The position numbers and the translations under genes are program-made. A DNA stretch of 64,000 bases from assembly GCA_036504815.1 (NCBI GenBank), contig DASXUN010000030.1, positions 124,001 to 188,000 on the forward strand, written 5' to 3'. The stretch comes from Gemmatimonadaceae bacterium (GTDB lineage Bacteria; Gemmatimonadota; Gemmatimonadetes; Gemmatimonadales; Gemmatimonadaceae). Numbering within the stretch: position 1 is the stretch's first letter; every line of letters begins with the position of its first letter. This document shows, piece by piece, positions 35,822 through 48,198 of this stretch. A model generated the notes under the pieces. It was not told the DNA's origin, searched no databases, and saw only the letters and a program-made list of their open reading frames with translations.

Positions 35822-36871
35822 ATGAATGACTGGCGTGACGAACTGAACACCCTCGGCCGGCGCATCCTGACGCCGATTGCGGTGCTGTTCGCCACGTACC
35901 TGGTGGGGATCGTCGGCTACAAGTGGATCGGCGGGCGCGATCACTCGTGGCTCGACGCGCTGTACATGACGACGATCACCCTGACCACGACGGGGTACCG
36001 CGAGGTCATCGACATCACCCAGCACCCCGCCGCGATGATCTTCACGATCATCCTCCTGCTGTTCGGGGCGACGGCGGTGGTGATGACGGGATCGATGCTG
36101 ACGGCATACGTGGTGGAAGGCGACCTGACGGCGGGATTCCGGAGGCGGCGGATGCAGAAGCGGATCGACGCGATGCGCGGGCACACCATCGTGTGCGGCG
36201 CGGGGCAGACGGGGACGGCGGTGGTGAGCGAACTCGCGGCGACCGACCGGTCGGCGGTGGCGATCGAGGGCAATGCCGAGCGGGCGGCGGTCTTCGAGCG
36301 CCTGTTCCCGGGCGTGCCGGTGCTCGTGGGCGACTGCACCGACGACGAAGTGTTGACGCAGGCGGGGATCACCCGGGCATCGGGCGTGGTGGTCTGCACC
36401 GACGATGACAAGGTGGCGCTGGTGACGACGGTGCTGGCCCGGCAAATGGCGCCGAAGGCGCGCCTCGTGGCGCGCGCCTCGGATGAGCGGGCCGCGGCGC
36501 GGCTGAAGCAGAGCGGAGCGGACGCGGCCGTCTCGCCCGGCCGGATTGGCGGCATGCGCATGGCGAGCGAACTGCTGCGTCCCAGCGTGGTCACGTTCCT
36601 CGACCAGATGCTGCGTGACGAGAACCGCAACCTGCGGATCGAGGAAGTGCTGGTGGAGCACGGCAGCGCGCTCGACGCGCGGCAGGTGGAGGCGCTGCGC
36701 CTGCACGAGTACGGGACGGGGCTCCTGCTGCTGGCCATGCGGACGCGGGACGGCTCGTACCTGTTCAACCCGCCGGCGTCGAGTCCGGTGAGCGGTGGCT
36801 GCCACCTGATCGTGATGGGCGACCCGGCGTCGGTCACTCGGCTGCAGGAGGCCGGGGTCGCGGCGCGTTAG
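35822..36871 (+). CDS. Two-helix potassium channel with RCK (TrkA-N) domain
   Basis: A 349-residue ion channel. Two helices flank a selectivity filter TITLTTTGYREV (TxTTxGY type) at about residues 55-65; a cytosolic RCK domain follows with the nucleotide-binding motif IVCGAGQTGTAV and a second, C-terminal RCK_C half. It resembles archaeal MthK or bacterial GsuK. It lies one base after the asparaginase stop, so it is probably co-transcribed; the link may be incidental. Confidence 0.88.
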   Translation: MNDWRDELNTLGRRILTPIAVLFATYLVGIVGYKWIGGRDHSWLDALYMTTITLTTTGYREVIDITQHPAAMIFTIILLLFGATAVVMTGSMLTAYVVEGDLTAGFRRRRMQKRIDAMRGHTIVCGAGQTGTAVVSELAATDRSAVAIEGNAERAAVFERLFPGVPVLVGDCTDDEVLTQAGITRASGVVVCTDDDKVALVTTVLARQMAPKARLVARASDERAAARLKQSGADAAVSPGRIGGMRMASELLRPSVVTFLDQMLRDENRNLRIEEVLVEHGSALDARQVEALRLHEYGTGLLLLAMRTRDGSYLFNPPASSPVSGGCHLIVMGDPASVTRLQEAGVAAR

Positions 36872-36874
36872 CGC

Positions 36875-36903
36875 TTGGACGCCTGATCGGGCCGGGCTAG
36901 ATT
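36875..36903 (+). promoter_or_regulatory. Putative leuS promoter
   Basis: TTGGAC (36875-36880) with a 17-base spacer to TAGATT (36898-36903), 75 bases before the leuS ATG. The -10 has the form shared with four other genes. Confidence 0.5.
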
Positions 36904-36977
36904 CCAAGGATCCCTGCGGCCGCGCCACTGCGCCGGGCCACCGCGGGACCCCTCGTACCACCCAGCCACTACCGTAA

Positions 36978-39476
<2,499 letters not shown>

Positions 39477-39479
39477 AAG

Positions 39480-39612
39480 GTGATGGCGGATGGCAGATGA
39501 CGGATGGCAGATGACGGATGGCAGATGGCGGATGGCAGACGGCCGACGGCGTGCAAGCTCACGCGGTCGGCCGTGTAGTATCCGCCATCAGCCCTCTGCC
39601 ATCCGCCATCAC
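39480..39612. repeat. Gene-junction hairpin, word set F, between leuS and the cysteine-synthase-like gene
   Basis: The left arm (39480-39549) repeats GATGGCGGATGGCAGATGACG words; its first 18 bases are the exact complement of 39595-39612, and GGCCGAC pairs with GTCGGCC near the loop. The right arm is shorter (39564-39612), so the repeat is imperfect in the middle. It fills almost the whole convergent spacer; about 16 bases remain before the right-hand stop codon. Confidence 0.85.
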
Positions 39613-39628
39613 TTGCTCTTACGCCGAT

Positions 39629-40726
39629 CTATCCCCGCCCCAAGTGCACTGGCGCCCCGTCCGGATCCGTCGGGTCAAAGCACGCGTCGCACATCCGGTT
39701 GAGCGCGCGGAAGCCACGCAGCTTGACGTCGGTCGACAGGAACCCGTCCTTCACGGGCTCCTCCTGCATCAGGCCGGTGCTCAGGTACTTCTTGTTGTCG
39801 TCGCAGAGTACCGTCACCACCGTCGCGTCGCCGCCCAGTTCGTCCTGCACCTGCAGCGCGGCGAGCAGGTTGCAGCCGCTCGAAATGCCGACGCCGATGC
39901 CGAGCTCCGCGGCGAGGCGCTGGGCCATGATGATGGAGTCCCCGTCGTCGATGGCGACCACCGTGTCGAGCTCGTCGAGCTTGACGATGGCGGGGATGAA
40001 CTCGTCGCTGATCCCCTGGATGCGGTGCTTGCCGACCTTGAAGCCCGTGCTCATCGTCGGCGAGTTGGCCGGCTCGACGGGGAAGAGCCGGATCGCGGGG
40101 GCGCGCTCGCGCAGGAAGCGGCCGGTTCCCATGATCGTGCCGCCGGTGCCGACGCCCGCGACGAACGCATCGGGAACGAGTCCGCGCGCCCGGATCTGCG
40201 CCCAGATCTCCGGGCCCGTGGAGAGTTCGTGCGCCGCGCAGTTCTCGTCATTGGCGAACTGGCGCGGGAGGAAGGCGCCCGGGGTCGCCGCCGCCAGTTC
40301 CTCCGAGAGCCGGATCGAACCCAGAAAGCCGCCCTCGGCGTGCGAGACGAGCCGCACGGTGGCGCCGAACGAGCGGATGAGCTGCTTGCGTTCCTCGCTC
40401 ATCCAGTCGGGCATGAAGATGGTCACCGGATGGCCCAGCGCACGGCCAATTGCGCTGAACGCGATCCCCGTGTTGCCGCTCGTGGCCTCGATGATCATCC
40501 CGCCCGGATGCAGCGCCCCGGTCTCGTAGCCCTTCCGGAGAATGTGAAAGGCCATCCGGTCCTTGATCGAGCCGGTGAAGTTGAGCTGCTCGGCCTTGGC
40601 GTAAATGCGCCGCCGATGCCCGCGGAACTCGCAGTCGATGGCATACATCGGCGTGTTGCCGACGAGGTTGCGCAGTCCCCTGACACGGTCGAGGACGGGC
40701 TGGATCGGGTCGATCTGGACGGACAC
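39629..40726 (-). CDS. Cysteine synthase-like PLP enzyme
   Basis: A 365-residue fold-type II enzyme. The PLP lysine is Lys55 in TGSIKDRMA, the substrate loop is [11 protein letters not shown], and a glycine-rich phosphate loop [10 protein letters not shown] is present. The C-terminus has an added segment with Cys residues ([15 protein letters not shown]) that is uncommon in cysteine synthase A, so a related activity (cystathionine synthase, O-phosphoserine route) is possible. The GTG at 40726 is preferred over an upstream TTG because GGAG lies seven bases before it. Confidence 0.85.
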   Translation of the reverse strand: MSVQIDPIQPVLDRVRGLRNLVGNTPMYAIDCEFRGHRRRIYAKAEQLNFTGSIKDRMAFHILRKGYETGALHPGGMIIEATSGNTGIAFSAIGRALGHPVTIFMPDWMSEERKQLIRSFGATVRLVSHAEGGFLGSIRLSEELAAATPGAFLPRQFANDENCAAHELSTGPEIWAQIRARGLVPDAFVAGVGTGGTIMGTGRFLRERAPAIRLFPVEPANSPTMSTGFKVGKHRIQGISDEFIPAIVKLDELDTVVAIDDGDSIIMAQRLAAELGIGVGISSGCNLLAALQVQDELGGDATVVTVLCDDNKKYLSTGLMQEEPVKDGFLSTDVKLRGFRALNRMCDACFDPTDPDGAPVHLGRG

Positions 40727-40972
40727 GAGCGGGCTCCGGAGGTTCGGGCAAGGCGCCAAGGGGCGCCCTCAAAAGGTCAGCGCCCGGCCTACGGGACGCA
40801 GTCAGAGAAAGTCGGCGGGACTGTAGGATAATTCACGGCTTGTCGGGGCGTAGTGTTGAACGGCGGCACCCGCGCGGCAGCGACCGGACCTGATGCCGAG
40901 GAAACCCTCCCAGCGGCCCCGGTGACAATTCGGGTGGACGATCGAGCACACCTGATTCACACCGAGGCTTCC

Positions 40973-42154
40973 ATGCGCCGTACCCTCCTGTTTCTGAGTT
41001 CCCTCCTGCTTGCGGCGCCTTTGCCGGCGCAGCAGGACGTGCGCGTCACCACCAAGAGCGACCGCGATGCGGTGCAGGTCGCACGCAGTGAAGCACGCAG
41101 TGACGCACGCAGTGAGCGCGCGATGATTGGCGTGTCCACGTCATCCGGCAGCAAGCGCGATACGCTTGGCGTCCTGGTCTCGTCGGTCACCGAAGGCGGA
41201 CCGGCGGAGAAGGCCGGACTGGGCGAGGGCGATCGCATCCAGGCCATCAACGGCGTGTCGCTGCGCGTGAATCGCGAGGACGCCGGTGATGACGAGATGG
41301 GCGGCATCATGCAGCGCCGCCTCACGCGCGAGCTCGGCAAGGCCAAGGTCGGCGACGAAGTCACGCTGCAGGTCTGGCACGACGGCGTCAGCAAGACGTA
41401 CAAGGTGAAGACCGTCGCCGCCGACGACCTCTACAAGCCGGCCAAGGCCGTGGTGAGCCGCGAGGAGCGCGCCGTGATCGGGCTCGGCTTCGGCCTGACC
41501 GGCAGCAAGCGCGACACGGCCGGCGTCTTCGTGAACTCCGTCACGGAGGACGGCCCGGCGGAGAAGGCCGGCATCGTGGAGGGCGACCGGATTGCCGCGA
41601 TCAACGGCGTCTCGCTCAAGCTGTCGAAGGATGACCTCGACGACATGTGGGTCGCGAACTCCCGGATCAACCGCCTGTCGCGCGAGGTGGCCAAGGCGAA
41701 GGCCGGGGACGTCGTGGAACTGACCGTGGTGTCGGGCGGACGTGCGCGCGCGGTGAAGGTGACGACGGTCAAGGCGTCGGCGCTCAAGAAGGACGGCGCG
41801 CCGGGGTTCATGTACTTCCGCTCGCCGGATGGGGCGATGGCACCGATGGCGCCGATGGCCTTCACCTTCCCGGCGCCGCCGAAGACCCCGGCGCCGCCGC
41901 GTGCCCCGTTGATCCGGCACTACGATGATGCAGGCACCGACGCGGCAGTGCGCATGCATCTCGAGGCGGCGCGCCAGGAGATGCAGCACGTGATGGAAAC
42001 CGAGATGCCGCGCGTCCGCGAGCAGATTGAGCGCGTCATGAAGACCGAGATGCCGCGCGTGCGGCTGGAGACGCAGAAGGCGCTGGATGAGGCGCGCCAG
42101 GAGCTGCAGGCGGCGCGGGTGAACCTGCGGGGATCGCGAATCGTTAGAATCTGA
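40973..42154 (+). CDS. Exported protein with two tandem PDZ domains
   Basis: A 393-residue protein with a signal peptide ending PLPAQ. Two PDZ-like domains, residues about 48-148 and 155-255, are recognisable duplicates (SKRDTLGVLVSSVTEGGPAEK against SKRDTAGVFVNSVTEDGPAEK). The C-terminus is coiled-coil-like with a short repeat (METEMPRVREQIERV / MKTEMPRVRLETQ). No protease domain is fused. It could be an adaptor or chaperone-like periplasmic protein. The first ATG giving a signal peptide is used. Convergent with the M14 gene. Confidence 0.8.
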   Translation: MRRTLLFLSSLLLAAPLPAQQDVRVTTKSDRDAVQVARSEARSDARSERAMIGVSTSSGSKRDTLGVLVSSVTEGGPAEKAGLGEGDRIQAINGVSLRVNREDAGDDEMGGIMQRRLTRELGKAKVGDEVTLQVWHDGVSKTYKVKTVAADDLYKPAKAVVSREERAVIGLGFGLTGSKRDTAGVFVNSVTEDGPAEKAGIVEGDRIAAINGVSLKLSKDDLDDMWVANSRINRLSREVAKAKAGDVVELTVVSGGRARAVKVTTVKASALKKDGAPGFMYFRSPDGAMAPMAPMAFTFPAPPKTPAPPRAPLIRHYDDAGTDAAVRMHLEAARQEMQHVMETEMPRVREQIERVMKTEMPRVRLETQKALDEARQELQAARVNLRGSRIVRI

Positions 42155-42280
42155 AGACGACAGAGTACGACAGAGTACGACAGAGTACGACAGAGTACGA
42201 CAGAGTGCGGCAGCGAAGGCCAACGCGCCTTGCTGCCGCACTCTGTCGTACTCTGTCGTATTCTGTCGTATTCCGTCCTT
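42154..42280. repeat. Gene-junction hairpin, word set E (copy 2), stop codon to stop codon
   Basis: The left arm (42154-42213) has four ACAGAGTACG units and a variant GTGCGGCAG; the right arm (42233-42280) is its complement with a few changes (GTCGTATTCTG). The loop has its own AAGGC/GCCTT hairpin. The arms begin in the TGA of the PDZ gene and end in the TAA of the M14 gene, filling the convergent spacer. Confidence 0.92.
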
Positions 42281-45032
42281 AGAGTGACGGTCCCAGCAAC
42301 ACCGCGTTCATCACCACGCGATCGAGCGCGCGCCACCAGCCGCGGAAGAGCGGATCGTTGGCGAAGAGCACCAGGTGGCCGCGCCCGACTTTCTCCTCGA
42401 CGAGCAGCGCGGTCCCCTTGAGCAGGCGTTCGGTGTTGTCGGGGAAGGTGAAGCCGGCGCGCTTGAGCGGTCCGGTCAGCGGGAAGACCGCCACGTTTGA
42501 TCCATCCTTCGACAGCTTCACGAAGGCGTCCCCGTCCACGAGCACCGTCGTGCGCTGCTTCTCGACGCCGAGCGTGAGCCAGTGCGTCAGGTCGAAGACC
42601 GCGTCGAAGTGCGCGCCCGGAACGGGCTGCGGGAGGTTGGCGTTGGCCCCGGGGCTCTTGATGGCGAGCAGCGAGTCGGTGGGCGCCACCGGCGGGTCGT
42701 CCGACTTCTTCCCCTTGCCGGTGTCGTCGGCGGCGAGAATGCGCGCCGTCGTGAGGCCCACGTCCTCGCGGGCGGCCCACGACGAGGCGCGTCCCATCGT
42801 GATCAGCGTGCCGCCGCGTTCGATCCAGGTCTTGAGGGCGGCGCCCTTGCCGAGCGAACCGACGCCACCGTCAGGGATGATGATCACGTTGAACGGCGAC
42901 AGGTCACCGCCCAGTGACGACAGGGCGACCGGCGTGAACTTGATGCCGTACCGCTGCTCGAGGCTCCACCAGACCGAGCCATACGCGCCAAGCCCGATGC
43001 CCTGATCGGCGACGACGGCGATCTTCGGCTCCTGCACGGCGACCGTGCTTCCCGAGCCGGTGCCGAACTGCGCCGTCTCGGGGAAGGCGGTGTTGACGCC
43101 GCTCACCTCCACGCCCGCCGCCGTCGCGAGCGCGTCGATGCGCGCCGCAAGCGTGGCGTCGTTGCGCGACACGCGGGCCACCCAGGTGCCGCGCGGCCAG
43201 TCGACCTTGCCGGTCTGGATGGGGAGGCTGGCGATGGCGAGCTTGTAGCCCTCCTGCAGCAACTGGCCCGCGAGGCGAGACGCGCCCGCGCGGTCATTGC
43301 GCCACAGATATGCCGACTTGGCGCCGGCGCCGTCGACGATGCCGCCCTTCACGGCGAACGGCAGCACCTCGCCATTGACGCGCGGGGCCGGTTCGCCCGG
43401 CAGCGATAGCTTGTCGCCGCTGAATGGCGCCGCGTCCTCGGTCCACCACGCCTCGACGCCAAACGCCACCGGCAGCGCCCACGCGGTGATGTCGTAGAAC
43501 TCGTACCCCTCGCCGTCGGCATTCTTGCCGCGGTTCAGGTTGCGCCGGAAGTAGTCGAGCTGGGTCTTGGCGAAGACCGGATCGAGCGCGGGGTCGGGCT
43601 CGAGCACCGCCTTGGCGAGCCGGCCGTGCGGTTGCGCGAGGTCGACGACCAGCGACCCGGCGGGGAAGGTGCGCGACGCCACCCCGTCATCGGCGTACGC
43701 ATGCGCCTTGGCGCTCGTGAGCGGCTGCGCGAGCCGATGCACCTCGACGCCGGCACGCAGCAGCGCCGACGCCAGCTCGCCGGCGCGCGCGGGATCGTTC
43801 CCCGGCGCGAAGACGACGCGCTTCATCACCTGCGACCGGCCGTCGGCGATCGCCGACTGACGGAAGGCGAGATAGTCGCGCACGCGCTCCCGCGCGCGCG
43901 CCGCCGTGGTCTCGAACGTGGCGACCGCGGCGGTATAGTGCTTGGCGATGCCGTCGCGCAGCGACAGGAGCGTGCCGTCCTCGCGCCGCTTGAGCAGGGC
44001 GGGGCCGCCATCGGTCTCGTACGTGGCGCCGGTGGCGCCGGTCAGCGACGGCCAGGTGTCGTAGTAGCCCGGGTAGTACAAGTCGAACTGATCGCGCACG
44101 TAGTAGAGCCAGCCGAACTCGTCGAAGGCGCGCGCATTGCCCTGGCCGACCGCTTCATTCCACTTGTTGGGCCAGCCGCTGATGTTCGTGTTGATGGGAC
44201 GCGAAGCGGGGGCCATGTAGTACTGCGCCGTGTAGCCGTGCAGGTCGGCCGTCACCATCGGGTGCCAGCGCAGCATCCCGCCCACGATGTTGCGCACCTC
44301 CTGTTGCGTGGTCGCAATCAGGTCGCGGTTCATGTCGAACCGATAGTGGTTGTACCGGCCGCTGATCGTCCACGGCTGCCCGCGCTGCTGCTCGAGCGCC
44401 ATGCGCTCGGGGCTGCCGACCGCGATGGAGTTCGACCAGACCGAGAAACGCTCGTGGCCGTCGGGATTCGAGGACGGGTTGATGATGACGATCGCGTCCT
44501 TGAGCAGGGCGAGCGTCCGGGGATCCTCGGTGGCGGCGAAGTGATACAGCAACGCCATCGACGCCTCGAAGCCCGGCACCTCGTCGCCGTGCACCGAGCC
44601 GCTGAACCAGACGACCGCCGGCGTGCGGGCGGCCACGGCGTCGAGATCGGCGGCGCTGGCGCCGCGCGGATCGGCGATCCGATTGAGGTCGGCGCGAATC
44701 TGGTCGAGCTTCGCGATGTTCTCGGGCGACGACACGATGAAGAGGCGCATCGTGCGCTTCTCGCTCGTGCGCCCGATCTCCTCCACGCGCACGCGATCCC
44801 CCGCCGCCCTGGCGATGGCGAGGAGGACGCGCTCCTGCGCCGCATACTGCGTGTGCCACGTGCCGATGCCGTACCCGAGCAGGTCATCGGGCTTCGGCAC
44901 CGCGGCGCGGTACGGCCCCTTGGCGTAGAACGAGAACCTGGCGTCGTCGCGCAGCGAGTCGACGGGCGTCCGCTGCGCCGCGAGCGGCAGCGCGGCGCAC
45001 AGGGCGAGAGCGGCGAAGAGCAGTCGGCGCAT
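42279..45032 (-). CDS. M14-type zinc carboxypeptidase, exported, large
   Basis: A 917-residue secreted peptidase with a signal peptide ending PLAAQ. The zinc-binding HxxE is HGDE (148-151) in WFSGSVHGDEVPGFE, the further His in MVTADLHGYTAQYY is the third ligand, and NPSSNPDGHERFS is a substrate-binding loop. After residue 380 comes a long region ending in a glutamine-amidotransferase-like fold (VIIPDGGVGSLGKG...). Target peptides unknown. The family usually includes the second domain in this phylum-type protein. Confidence 0.87.
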   Translation of the reverse strand: MRRLLFAALALCAALPLAAQRTPVDSLRDDARFSFYAKGPYRAAVPKPDDLLGYGIGTWHTQYAAQERVLLAIARAAGDRVRVEEIGRTSEKRTMRLFIVSSPENIAKLDQIRADLNRIADPRGASAADLDAVAARTPAVVWFSGSVHGDEVPGFEASMALLYHFAATEDPRTLALLKDAIVIINPSSNPDGHERFSVWSNSIAVGSPERMALEQQRGQPWTISGRYNHYRFDMNRDLIATTQQEVRNIVGGMLRWHPMVTADLHGYTAQYYMAPASRPINTNISGWPNKWNEAVGQGNARAFDEFGWLYYVRDQFDLYYPGYYDTWPSLTGATGATYETDGGPALLKRREDGTLLSLRDGIAKHYTAAVATFETTAARARERVRDYLAFRQSAIADGRSQVMKRVVFAPGNDPARAGELASALLRAGVEVHRLAQPLTSAKAHAYADDGVASRTFPAGSLVVDLAQPHGRLAKAVLEPDPALDPVFAKTQLDYFRRNLNRGKNADGEGYEFYDITAWALPVAFGVEAWWTEDAAPFSGDKLSLPGEPAPRVNGEVLPFAVKGGIVDGAGAKSAYLWRNDRAGASRLAGQLLQEGYKLAIASLPIQTGKVDWPRGTWVARVSRNDATLAARIDALATAAGVEVSGVNTAFPETAQFGTGSGSTVAVQEPKIAVVADQGIGLGAYGSVWWSLEQRYGIKFTPVALSSLGGDLSPFNVIIIPDGGVGSLGKGAALKTWIERGGTLITMGRASSWAAREDVGLTTARILAADDTGKGKKSDDPPVAPTDSLLAIKSPGANANLPQPVPGAHFDAVFDLTHWLTLGVEKQRTTVLVDGDAFVKLSKDGSNVAVFPLTGPLKRAGFTFPDNTERLLKGTALLVEEKVGRGHLVLFANDPLFRGWWRALDRVVMNAVLLGPSL

Positions 45033-45132
45033 GGCGGTGCGGGCTGGGGAAAAGAAGTCCCCGAAATTGCACCCCGGGCGCAGGAGACGCCACTCGGCGC
45101 CTCGCGCCCGGCCGGCGCTGCCGCGCCGCCCA

Positions 45133-47166
45133 CTAGAACTCGATCTGCGTTCCGAGTTCGACCACGCGGTTGGGCGGCAGCTGGAAGAAGGCCGCAGCCG
45201 ACAGCGCGTTGCGGGTCATGAACGCGAAGAGATTCTTGCGCCAGAGACTCATGGTCATGCCGCCTTCCTTCCACGCCTTCTGCCGCGGAATCAGGAGCTC
45301 GCGCCCGAGATAGTACGACGTCTCCATCGGCCGGGCCTTGATGCCGTACTGTCGCAGGAGACCGAGGATCTCGGTGACGTCCGGCGTCTCCATGAACCCG
45401 TACACGGCCATCGCGCGCACGAAGCCGTGCTCCAGCGTCTCGACCGTCAGGCGCTCGTCGCGGCGCAGCTCGGGGATCTCCGCCGTGGTGATCGAGAGCA
45501 GGATCACGCGTTCGTGCAGCACCTTGTTGTGCTTGAGGTGGTGGAGCAGCACGACGGGCGTGCCCTTGGGCTCGGACGTCATGAAGATCGCGGTGCCGGG
45601 CACGCGCGGGATCCGGCCCGTGGACAGGCTCTTCAGGAAGGCATCCAGCGGCATCGTGATCTCCTGCAGCCGCTCGCGCAGGATCAGGCGACCGCGCTTC
45701 CAGGTGGTCATCAGCGTGAAGAGCGCAATGGCCAGCGCCACGGGAACCCAGCCGCCATGCTCGATCTTGATGGCGTTGGCGCCGAGGAAGCTCACGTCCA
45801 CCGCGAGGAAGAGCAGCGTCAGCGACGCCACGCGCCAGACCGGCCAATTCCAGCGCCGCGAGGCGATGACGAAGAACAGCAGCGTGGTCACGGTCATCGT
45901 GCCCGTGACCGCGATGCCGTACGCCGCGCCCAGCGCGCTCGACGAGCGGAAGCCCAGCACCACCAGCACGGTGCCCACGCCGAGCGCGATGTTGACTTCC
46001 GGCACGAAGATCTGCCCGAACTCCCGCGCCGACGTATGCACGATGGACATGCGCGGACTATACCCCAGCTGGATGCACTGCTGCGTCAGCGAGAACGCGC
46101 CGGAGATGAGCGCCTGCGAGGCAATGATGGTGGCCAGCGTCGCCAGGCCGACCATCGGCAGGAGCAGGTACGATGGCGCCAGGTTGTAGAACGGATTTTC
46201 CACGGCTTCCGGGGTGCCGAGCACCAGCGACCCCTGGCCGAAGTAGTTGAGCAGCAGCGCCGGGAAGACCATCCAGAACCAGGCGGTCCGAATGGGCTTC
46301 TTGCCGAAGTGGCCCATGTCCGCGTACAGCGCCTCGGCGCCGGTGACCGCCAGCACCACGGCGCCCAGCACGGTTACCGCGTGCAGGTCGTGCTGGCGAA
46401 AGAACCGGATGGCCCAGATGGGATTGATCGCGGACAGGATCTCGGCGTCGCGCAGGATCTGCGTGAGCCCGAGTCCGCCGATCGCGACGAACCAGAAGGC
46501 CATGAGCGGCCCGAACGCCGAGCCCACGCGCGTAGTGCCATGCCGCTGCACCGCGAAGAGGCCGACGATGATCACGACGGTGATCGGCACCACCATCGAG
46601 GCCATGTTCTGGTTGTGGACGGTCAGTCCTTCGATGGCGGAAAGGACCGAGATCGCCGGCGTGATCACGCCATCGCCGTACAGGAGGGCGGCGCCGAAGA
46701 GTCCCAGGCCGATGAGCACGACGCGACCACGGCGATACTCGGAGTCCTTCTTCAGGATGAGCGCGAGCATCGCGACGATGCCGCCCTCGCCCCGATTGTC
46801 CGCGCGCATGATGAAGACGATGTACTTGAAGCTGACGACCAGAATCAGCGACCACAGGATCAGCGACAGGACGCCGTAGACGTTCTCGGCAGTCGGGGTC
46901 AGGCCGTATTCCGGCTTGAAGCACTCCTTGAGTGCGTACAGGGGACTGGTGCCAATGTCGCCGAAGACGACGCCGAGCGCGGTCAGGGTCAGGAAGGCGA
47001 GTCGCTTGCCCTTCGGATGCTCCTCGACGTGCGGACGCTCTTGGTGGGGCACCGGGAACTGTGCCGTCGCGCCGTTCAGCGTGGCGCCAGAGGGGTCGGG
47101 TGACCCGGATGCGTCGGGCGCGGGGGTGGGGCTGCTTGAATCAGCCGGCATATATTCGCGGGGCAC
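45133..47166 (-). CDS. kup: KUP-type potassium uptake protein
   Basis: A 677-residue K+/H+ symporter with about twelve helices and a 200-residue C-terminal cytosolic domain. The opening LTLTALGVVFGDIGTSPLYAL is the KUP signature; YGDGVITPAISVLSAIEGL and ADMGHFGKKPIRTAWF follow as expected. A polar Pro/Ser-rich N-terminal extension (residues 1-45) is extra; the true start may be at Met6. Regulation unknown. Separated from padR by an intrinsic terminator. Confidence 0.95.
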   Translation of the reverse strand: MPREYMPADSSSPTPAPDASGSPDPSGATLNGATAQFPVPHQERPHVEEHPKGKRLAFLTLTALGVVFGDIGTSPLYALKECFKPEYGLTPTAENVYGVLSLILWSLILVVSFKYIVFIMRADNRGEGGIVAMLALILKKDSEYRRGRVVLIGLGLFGAALLYGDGVITPAISVLSAIEGLTVHNQNMASMVVPITVVIIVGLFAVQRHGTTRVGSAFGPLMAFWFVAIGGLGLTQILRDAEILSAINPIWAIRFFRQHDLHAVTVLGAVVLAVTGAEALYADMGHFGKKPIRTAWFWMVFPALLLNYFGQGSLVLGTPEAVENPFYNLAPSYLLLPMVGLATLATIIASQALISGAFSLTQQCIQLGYSPRMSIVHTSAREFGQIFVPEVNIALGVGTVLVVLGFRSSSALGAAYGIAVTGTMTVTTLLFFVIASRRWNWPVWRVASLTLLFLAVDVSFLGANAIKIEHGGWVPVALAIALFTLMTTWKRGRLILRERLQEITMPLDAFLKSLSTGRIPRVPGTAIFMTSEPKGTPVVLLHHLKHNKVLHERVILLSITTAEIPELRRDERLTVETLEHGFVRAMAVYGFMETPDVTEILGLLRQYGIKARPMETSYYLGRELLIPRQKAWKEGGMTMSLWRKNLFAFMTRNALSAAAFFQLPPNRVVELGTQIEF

Positions 47167-47214
47167 TGCCCCTGAGAGATCGCGTTGTCACGGGCGGACA
47201 ATCGCCGCCCCATG

Positions 47215-47246
47215 CAAAACGGGCCGCGCACATTGCGCGACCCGTT
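47215..47246 (-). terminator. Intrinsic terminator of the padR-like gene
   Basis: A 12-bp stem with one mismatch (AACGGGTCGCGC / GCGCGGCCCGTT, minus strand) with a 5-base loop and a TTTT tail. It lies between the PadR stop and the kup start. Confidence 0.8.
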
Positions 47247-47299
47247 GTAACATATGGCGCACGCCGCTGGCGTCCAGCGGCCCGGCGGCGACCGGCGCG

Positions 47300-47893
47300 C
47301 TACGGACGCGTCGCCAACGCGTTGATGGCCGTGGCGGCATCCGTGAGCACCTTGGCCACGCCCTGCAGGAACTCGTGATCGTCGAGGCGATGCGACGCCT
47401 GCGAGTAGGTGGCGCGGGCCAGGCGGCCGAACGAACGGTTCAACTCCTGCATGGCGTCGCTGGTGAGTCCGGCGCCCGTCCGCTTGATGCGCGAGAAGAT
47501 GTCGTCCACCGTGCTCCGATGCTCCAGGAGGTGCTGACGCCCCGCCTCGGTGATCTCGTACACGCGCTTGCCCCCCTCGTCCGGCGTGGACTGCGCGAAG
47601 CCCATTTCTTCCAGTAGTGTCAGCGTCGGATACACGGTGCCGGCGCTCGGCTGGTACACCCCCCCCGACCGCTCCTCAATGGCCTTGATGATGTCGTAGC
47701 CGTGACGCGGACGCTCCTCGAGCATCGAAAGAATCACGAGCTTGAGGTCGCCGTGCCCGAAGTAGCGGCCGCCGCGAAACGGCCCACCGCGAAGATGGCC
47801 GCCCATGCGGCCGATGAAGCTGGAGAACTCGGCGTCGAGGCCGCTCCAGCCGCGGCCGGCCCCGCGCTGTTCACCGTTGTTGTAGAAGAACAT
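47300..47893 (-). CDS. PadR-family transcriptional regulator
   Basis: A 197-residue regulator. Residues 45-110 are the PadR winged helix (GDLKLVILSMLEERPRHGYD, then GTVYPTLTLLEEMGFA); residues 110-195 form the dimerisation helices. It has a Gly/Arg-rich N-terminal tail (GGHLRGGPFRGGRYFGHG) not usual in the family. An array of three GATATRTC boxes lies 60-90 bases upstream, likely its own operator. The ligand and other targets are unknown. Confidence 0.9.
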   Translation of the reverse strand: MFFYNNGEQRGAGRGWSGLDAEFSSFIGRMGGHLRGGPFRGGRYFGHGDLKLVILSMLEERPRHGYDIIKAIEERSGGVYQPSAGTVYPTLTLLEEMGFAQSTPDEGGKRVYEITEAGRQHLLEHRSTVDDIFSRIKRTGAGLTSDAMQELNRSFGRLARATYSQASHRLDDHEFLQGVAKVLTDAATAINALATRP

Positions 47894-47951
47894 GAGAACC
47901 TCCCGTTTGACCGGTCAGGCTGACCCGCAGCGGGCCAGCTGCTGACAAATC

Positions 47952-47981
47952 GATATGTCTAAGATATATCTACGATATATC
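47952..47981. promoter_or_regulatory. Likely PadR operator: three GATATRTC boxes
   Basis: GATATGTC (47952), GATATATC (47963) and GATATATC (47974) begin exactly 11 bases apart, one helical turn. Each ATATAT core is itself a palindrome. The region is the only AT-rich patch in the spacer between padR and the divergent tonB-like gene, so it could control both. Confidence 0.6.
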
Positions 47982-48198
47982 GAAATGCAAGTGTCTGGTG
48001 GCCTCGGAGGGATGGTGCGGGACTGGGCTTCTGGTCGCGGGTCGCGGATGCCTTCGCCGAATCGTCACGGAGGGAGTTCTCGTAGAGTCAGTATGGATGG
48101 CGCGAAACCGAAACCGGTCGCGCTATCTGTGCGCACCGGCGTTGTTGTCGACGAGTCACGCCGCCTCGCAATATTCGTCAGGAATTCTCGGAGTCCCC

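Noticed and set aside
47998-48198. N-terminal extension of the TonB-like protein
   Set aside because: It has no ribosome site and no homology-like pattern; the GTG at 48199 has a GGAG site and begins the expected N-terminus.
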